Shown piece by piece: positions 59,836 to 64,000 of a DNA stretch of 64,000 bases; positions within the stretch are counted from its first letter, which is position 1, and each line of letters opens with the position of its first letter. The notes below the pieces were generated by a model. It made no database searches. It saw only the letters and a program-made list of their open reading frames with translations, and had not been told where the DNA came from. Location of the stretch: contig NZ_CP109485.1 of the NCBI RefSeq assembly GCF_035918235.1, positions 6,445,001-6,509,000 of the forward strand, in the 5' to 3' direction. Made by a program: the position numbers and the translations under genes. This stretch comes from Streptomyces sp. NBC_01445. GTDB taxonomy: Bacteria; Actinomycetota; Actinomycetes; Streptomycetales; Streptomycetaceae.

Positions 59836-61779
59836 ATGGGCGTACGCAAGGATCTTCAACGGGCACAGCAGCGCAGCGACTTGACGGACCGGGCCACCGT
59901 CGAGACCGTCAAGGACGAGCACGGAACCGTGCGCGAGGTGCGCACGGCCGCCCTCGCCGCGGACCCGGGCGGGAGCACGCCCGCCGACATCCCCTTCACG
60001 AACGCCGCCGAGGCGCCCGACGCCGTGGTCCTGCGGCGCAGGGAGGGCGAGCACTGGCGTCCCGTCACGGCGGCGGCCTTCGCGCGTGAGGTGACCGCCG
60101 CGGCCAAGGGCCTGATCGCGGGCGGCCTCGAACCCGGCGGGCGCGTCGCCCTCATGTCCCGTACCCGCTACGAGTGGACTGTCCTCGACTTCGCCATCTG
60201 GGCGGCCGGCGGGCAGACCGTGCCCGTCTACGCCACGTCGTCGGCCGAGCAGATCGAGTGGATCGTTCGGGACTCGGGCGCGCGCCATCTGATCACCGAG
60301 ACCCCCGAGAACACGGCCACCGCGCGGGCCGCGCTCGCCGCGCTGCCCGAGGAGGAGCGGCCGCGCTGCTGGGAGCTGGACGCGGGCGCGGTGCTCGAAC
60401 TCGCCACTCTGGGAAGGGAGATGGACGACGAGGAGGTGACCAAGCGGCGCGCCGCGCTCACCCCCGGCACCGTCGCGACCGTCTGCTACACCTCCGGGAC
60501 CACCGGGAAGCCGAAGGGCTGCGTCCTCACCCACGCCAATCTGCACGCCGAGGCCGCGAACACGGTGGAGCTGCTGCACCCCATCTTCAAAGAGGTGACC
60601 GGACAGGTGGCCTCGACGCTGCTGTTCCTGCCCCTGGCGCACATCCTCGGCCGCACCATCCAGATCTCCTGCATGCTCGCCCGTATCGAACTGGGCCACT
60701 GCCCCGGCATCAAGCCGGACGAGCTGCGGCCCCAACTGCGGTCGTTCCGGCCGACGTTCGTGGTCGGAGTGCCGTACCTCTTCGAGAAGATCCACGACAC
60801 GGGCCGGGCCACCGCGGAGAAGCTCGGCCGCGGCGCGTCGTTCGACCGGGCCGACCGGATCGCGGTGAACTACGGCGAGGCACACATGGCCCGCTTCCTC
60901 AGCCGCGGCAAGGGCCCCGACGGCAAGGGCGGCCCGTCCCTCGGTCTCCGCCTCGCCCGCGGCCTCTACGACCTGCTGGTGTTCCGTCGCGTGCGCAAGG
61001 AGCTCGGCGGACGCCTGCGTTACGCGATCAGCGGCGGCTCCCCCCTCGACCGGCGCCTCAATCTCTTCTTCTACGCCGCCGGAATCCTCATCTACGAGGG
61101 GTACGGCCTGACGGAGACCAGCGCCGCCGCCACGATCACCCCGCCGCTCGCCCCGCGCCCCGGGACGGTCGGCCTCCCGGTGCCGGGCACGGCCGTGCGG
61201 ATCGCCGACGACGGGGAGGTCCTCGTCAAGGGCGGCATCGTGTTCGGCGCGTACCGGAACAACGCCGAGGCGACGGGGGAGGTGCTCGACGGGGGCTGGT
61301 TCGCCACCGGTGACCTGGGGGTCCTCGACGAGGACGGCTACCTCACCATCACCGGCCGCAAGAAGGACATCATCGTCACGTCCGGCGGCAAGAACGTCTC
61401 GCCGGCCGTCCTGGAGGACCGGCTCCGCAGCCGCCCGCCGGTCGGCCAGTGCATCGTCGTGGGCGACAACCGCTCCTACGTCGGCGCGCTGATCACGCTG
61501 GAACCGGAGGCGGTCGCGCACTGGCTGTCCGTACGGAAGATGCCCGCCGACACCCCGATGGCCGATGTCGTCCGTGATCCGCGGATGATCGCGGCGGTGC
61601 AGGAGGCCGTGGACTACGCGAACGAGGCCGTCTCGCGGGCCGAGTCGATCCGTAGATTCGCTCTGGTGGAAGGCGAGTTCACCGAGGACAACGGGCTGCT
61701 CACGCCCTCCCTGAAGATCAAGAGGCATGCGGTCGCGGCCGCGTACGAGCGGGAGATCGAAGCCCTCTACCGGGGCTGA
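59836..61779 (+). CDS. Long-chain acyl-CoA synthetase (AMP-forming)
   Basis: A 647-residue adenylating enzyme activating fatty acids to acyl-CoA via acyl-AMP. P-loop YTSGTTGKPKG (from residue 218), the LFFLPLAHILGR-type block, YEGYGLTETSA (adenine-binding), FATGDLG and ITGRKKDIIVTSGGKNVSP with the C-terminal catalytic-Lys region LTPSLKIKRH are all present. It is FadD15-like in layout, with the membrane-association signals of that group. ATG 59836 has GGAG upstream. A TetR-type site in its promoter links it to the adjacent SCP2/TetR pair. Confidence 0.93.
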   Translation: MGVRKDLQRAQQRSDLTDRATVETVKDEHGTVREVRTAALAADPGGSTPADIPFTNAAEAPDAVVLRRREGEHWRPVTAAAFAREVTAAAKGLIAGGLEPGGRVALMSRTRYEWTVLDFAIWAAGGQTVPVYATSSAEQIEWIVRDSGARHLITETPENTATARAALAALPEEERPRCWELDAGAVLELATLGREMDDEEVTKRRAALTPGTVATVCYTSGTTGKPKGCVLTHANLHAEAANTVELLHPIFKEVTGQVASTLLFLPLAHILGRTIQISCMLARIELGHCPGIKPDELRPQLRSFRPTFVVGVPYLFEKIHDTGRATAEKLGRGASFDRADRIAVNYGEAHMARFLSRGKGPDGKGGPSLGLRLARGLYDLLVFRRVRKELGGRLRYAISGGSPLDRRLNLFFYAAGILIYEGYGLTETSAAATITPPLAPRPGTVGLPVPGTAVRIADDGEVLVKGGIVFGAYRNNAEATGEVLDGGWFATGDLGVLDEDGYLTITGRKKDIIVTSGGKNVSPAVLEDRLRSRPPVGQCIVVGDNRSYVGALITLEPEAVAHWLSVRKMPADTPMADVVRDPRMIAAVQEAVDYANEAVSRAESIRRFALVEGEFTEDNGLLTPSLKIKRHAVAAAYEREIEALYRG

Positions 61780-62075
61780 CCGCCCGCCGCCGGGACCGGG
61801 ACCGGGGGCGAATGCGGGGGCGTGGCGGTGAGCAGGCCGTGGGCGAAGGGCGCGGCGAGTGCTTGAAGACTGCTCGCGCAGAAATCTCGCGACGACATCT
61901 CACGAAGACATCCGGTGAGGCTTCCGGCTTTGGGCGGAGGAGTTCTTTGCCGAATGAGCGTCGGAGCGGCGCATGGAAGTGTGATGGTGCGGGAATTCAG
62001 CGGCGATAAAAGCGTCTTCCTATTCCCGTGGACGGCGGGGAGCACGCCGCGGAGAAAGCGCAGTATCCTCATGGA
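61780..62075 (+). other. 296-bp gap before the MerR gene
   Basis: No gene supported. It contains AGCGGCGATAAAAGCG (about 61998-62013) and a purine-rich GGAGAAAG before the MerR start. An in-frame GTG at 62028 could extend MerR by 16 residues but lacks homology. Likely leader and promoter. Confidence 0.35.
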
Positions 62076-62720
62076 ATGCGTATCGGAGAGCTGGCGCGGC
62101 GTACCGGAGTTCCGGTCCCCACCATCAAGTACTACTCGCGCGAGGGCCTGTTGCCCCCGGGCGAGCGCACCAGCCCGAACCAGGTCGCGTACGACGATTC
62201 CCATGTCCGCAGGCTCAAGCTGATCCGCGCCATGCTGGAGGTCGGCGGCCTGTCCATCGCGGCCGCACGCGACGTCCTGTCCGAGGTCGACTCCCCGACC
62301 CGCACGGTCCACGGCATGCTCGGCGTCGCCCAGTCCGCGGTGACCAGGGCCGCCGTCGAGCGGGGTACCGACGAGGACCGGGAGCGGGCCGAGGGCGAGG
62401 TCCGTGAGCTGGTGCTCCGGCACGGCTGGGCGGCGAAGCCGGAGAACCCGGGCTGGCAGGCGCTCGTCCAGATCGTGCTCACCTACCGCGACCTCGACCG
62501 GGGCGACCTGCTCACCCTGCTCGACAAGTACGCGGCCGCGGCAGGGGAGTTGGCGGTCGCCGAGCTCGGCGCGCTCGCCGATGTCCCGAGCGCCGACGGC
62601 AAGGTCGAGGGCGTCGTCCTCGGCACGGTCCTCGGCGACGCGGCCATGGCGGCGCTGCGGCGAATCGCCCAGGAGGACGCCTCCGGCCGGATCAGCAGCG
62701 GGCGCAAGCACAGCGCGTAG
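62076..62720 (+). CDS. MerR-family transcriptional regulator
   Basis: A 214-residue MerR regulator. The HTH wing is MRIGELARRTGVPVPTIKYYSREGLLPPGERT, followed by the dimerisation helix region HVRRLKLIRAMLEVGGLSIAAARDVL. A helical C-terminal domain of about 130 residues without a metal-binding Cys pattern suggests an organic ligand (TipA/YcgE-like) or a ligand-free role. ATG 62076 starts exactly at the family N-terminus. It converges on the methyltransferase gene 11 bases downstream and is downstream of the acyl-CoA synthetase. Confidence 0.9.
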   Translation: MRIGELARRTGVPVPTIKYYSREGLLPPGERTSPNQVAYDDSHVRRLKLIRAMLEVGGLSIAAARDVLSEVDSPTRTVHGMLGVAQSAVTRAAVERGTDEDRERAEGEVRELVLRHGWAAKPENPGWQALVQIVLTYRDLDRGDLLTLLDKYAAAAGELAVAELGALADVPSADGKVEGVVLGTVLGDAAMAALRRIAQEDASGRISSGRKHSA

Positions 62721-62731
62721 CCCCCGCCGGC

Positions 62732-63364
62732 TCACCCGGCGTACGCCAGCAGCGGTGCCACCGGCGCCAGATGGTGCACATGGGCGGGCGGCAGATTCCC
62801 GAGCACCGTCTCCGTGCGGAACCGGTGGCGGTCCAGGGTCCGCCCGACGACGGCCTGCACCGCGAGGGTCCGCTCGCGCGCCCCGCCCGTCGTGAACACC
62901 CGGCGCAGCTGCGGCATCCCCGCGTACGCGAAGAACGACAGCGTGCCGCCGGGACGCAGCGCAGCGAGCAGCCGGCCGAATATGTCCTCGACCGTGCCCG
63001 CGTCGAAATTGGCGAACGGCAGCCCGCACACGATGGTGTCGTAGCTCCCCAGATCGTGCTCTTGCACGAGCCCGGTGAGCAGCCGCACGCGCTCGTCGCC
63101 GCCGTAGTCGCGGTGCAGGAGTTCGGCGAAGCGGGGGTTGGCCTCGACCAGGTCGAGGGTGTCCAGGACGCCCAGCGAGGCCCTGATGCGCCGGGTCACG
63201 GCGCCCGTGCCGGGGCCGACCTCGAGGACGGCGCGGGCGCGGCCCGGGCTGGGGATGACATGGCGGGTCAGGGCCCGCGCCAGCAGGGGACTGCTGGGCG
63301 CGATGGCCCCGGTGTCCCGGCGGGTGCGGGCGAACTCTCGGAGGAGCAGCGTCACATCGGTCAT
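62732..63364 (-). CDS. SAM-dependent methyltransferase (phospholipid N-methyltransferase-like)
   Basis: A 210-residue class I methyltransferase. The N-terminal TLLLREFARTRRDTGAIAPSSPLLARAL and the SAM loop AVLEVGPGTGAVTRRI resemble PmtA/PlsMT-type phosphatidylethanolamine methyltransferases and KsgA-like enzymes. VCGLPFANF occupies the motif IV position, as in PmtA. It may methylate a membrane amino-lipid. ATG 63364 has CAGGTGG close upstream; ATG 63379 is the alternative. It is divergent from the DedA gene with GATAGT/ACTATC palindromes at its promoter. Confidence 0.85.
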   Translation of the reverse strand: MTDVTLLLREFARTRRDTGAIAPSSPLLARALTRHVIPSPGRARAVLEVGPGTGAVTRRIRASLGVLDTLDLVEANPRFAELLHRDYGGDERVRLLTGLVQEHDLGSYDTIVCGLPFANFDAGTVEDIFGRLLAALRPGGTLSFFAYAGMPQLRRVFTTGGARERTLAVQAVVGRTLDRHRFRTETVLGNLPPAHVHHLAPVAPLLAYAG

Positions 63365-63382
63365 GGCCACCTGCGTCATAGT

Positions 63383-63402
63383 GATAGTGAAACTATCGAT
63401 AG
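63383..63402. promoter_or_regulatory. Nested palindromes at the methyltransferase start
   Basis: GATAGT-GAA-ACTATC (63383-63397) and CTATCGATAG (63393-63402) overlap by five bases, directly upstream of the methyltransferase ATG. Together they look like an operator for a regulator not identified here. Confidence 0.5.
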
Positions 63403-63542
63403 CGTAGGTTACTGTTGAAGCCCAGGACACGCCCAGTCGCTGCCCGCAGTGCCGCCCGTGGGCATCTGGCCTGGGAACACGCCTCACCAAAGACCCGGCA
63501 CATGCCTCCAAAGAGGCGTCGGGCCCAGGGAAAGGGAGACCG

Positions 63543-64000
63543 ATGGACTTCGCCTCACTCGTGTCGTGGGCCGACTTCACGTCCGGCCTGTCCACCCGGA
63601 TGTCGGGCGCCGCCTGCTGGGCGTACGCGATCCTCGCGGTCACCACGCTGCCGCCCCTGCTGCCCAACGCGGTGCTTCTGATCACCGGCGGGATGCTCGC
63701 CGCGCGCGGCGAGATGTCCCTCGTCCTGGTCCTGCTCTCGGTGGCCGGCAGCGCGCTCGCCGGCGACGTCCTCATCCACCGCCTCGGCTGGTTCGCCGGC
63801 CGCAGGGTGCGCGGCGGCGCCGCGGGGCGCGGACGCAGGGGCGAGCTGTTCGACTGGGCCGCGGGGCGGGTTCAGCGCGGCGGCATCCCGTTCGTCGTCG
63901 GCGTCCGCTTCCTGCCCAGCGGGCGCCTCCTCGGCGGGCTCGCGGCCGGCGCGGCGCGCTACCCGGCCCGCAAGTTCGCGATCGGCGCCGCGCTCGCCGA
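63543..64000 (+). CDS. DedA-family membrane protein (3' end outside window)
   Basis: The first 152 residues of a DedA/VTT-domain membrane protein. Helix 1 (WAYAILAVTTLPPLLPNAVLLITGG) carries the re-entrant Pro-rich motif. SLVLVLLSVAGSALAGDVLIHRLGW follows. FVVGVRFLPSGRLLGGLAAG is the F/YxRxxPxxR/G DedA signature, with Arg and Gly conserved. DedA proteins act in membrane lipid (e.g. undecaprenyl-phosphate or phospholipid) translocation and proton balance. ATG 63543 has AAGGGAG 5 bases upstream. The window ends inside the gene. It is divergent from the methyltransferase. Confidence 0.88.
   Translation, partial: MDFASLVSWADFTSGLSTRMSGAACWAYAILAVTTLPPLLPNAVLLITGGMLAARGEMSLVLVLLSVAGSALAGDVLIHRLGWFAGRRVRGGAAGRGRRGELFDWAAGRVQRGGIPFVVGVRFLPSGRLLGGLAAGAARYPARKFAIGAALA

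Overview
The window looks like a piece of a Streptomyces (or very close actinomycete) chromosome. GC content is high with a strong G/C bias at third codon positions. GTG starts and 4-base GTGA/ATGA stop-start overlaps are common, and Tat signals, lipoboxes and LacI/LysR/TetR/MerR regulators are frequent. The gene content (citrate synthase, ribose ABC operon, RecD2, CopA/CopZ, inositol genes) is typical of that genus. I see no rRNA, tRNA, CRISPR, integrase or transposase, so it reads as core or near-core chromosome with small local insertions and duplications.

Layout. 1-1304: 3' part of a thiamine-diphosphate enzyme. 1535-10942: secreted serine hydrolase, a fused two-module ABC exporter, a small secreted protein, a secreted tripeptidyl aminopeptidase, a lipoprotein and a secreted GH3 enzyme. 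11279-14586: LysR regulator divergent from an EamA exporter that overlaps a second-type EPSP synthase (AroA). 14770-17357: TIM-barrel isomerase and a Tat-exported phospholipase C-like enzyme. 17401-21767: LacI regulator divergent from a three-gene coupled operon (Gfo/Idh/MocA dehydrogenase, DUF993 protein, sugar isomerase), a catabolic pathway whose substrate I cannot name. 21789-28417: DUF937 protein, then the ribose operon lacI-rbsA-rbsC/B(fused)-rbsK-rbsD on the minus strand.

28702-37578: zinc-ribbon protein, RecD2, citrate synthase (its 3' end duplicated in tandem), CopA and CopZ with a CsoR-type operator, and a PrsW-like protease. 37737-39678: zinc alcohol dehydrogenase, acetyltransferase, small HTH protein. 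39942-47179: myo-inositol catabolism (IolE/H-like isomerase divergent from iolC, aldolase, iolB, iolD, mmsA). 47675-53291: amino-acid permease, AAC(3)-I-like acetyltransferase, and a hydrolase-ABC ATPase fusion with its permease. 53441-57342: VWA lipoprotein, then a 46-residue very basic peptide followed by a dedicated-looking ABC exporter. 57400-61779: aldo/keto reductase and a lipid group (SCP2 protein, TetR, acyl-CoA synthetase) sharing a TetR-type operator. 62076-64000: MerR regulator, methyltransferase, and a DedA protein cut by the window end.

Most worth a second look: the peptide/exporter pair at 55.1-57.3 kb; the AroA with alanine at the position of E. coli Gly96, coupled to an exporter and LysR regulator; the unassigned DUF993 operon; the hydrolase-TM-ATPase fusion; the 89-bp tandem duplication of the citrate synthase 3' end; and a Streptomyces palindromic repeat inserted in frame near the start of the large ABC exporter. 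All family assignments come from reading translated sequence and motifs; no database search was run.
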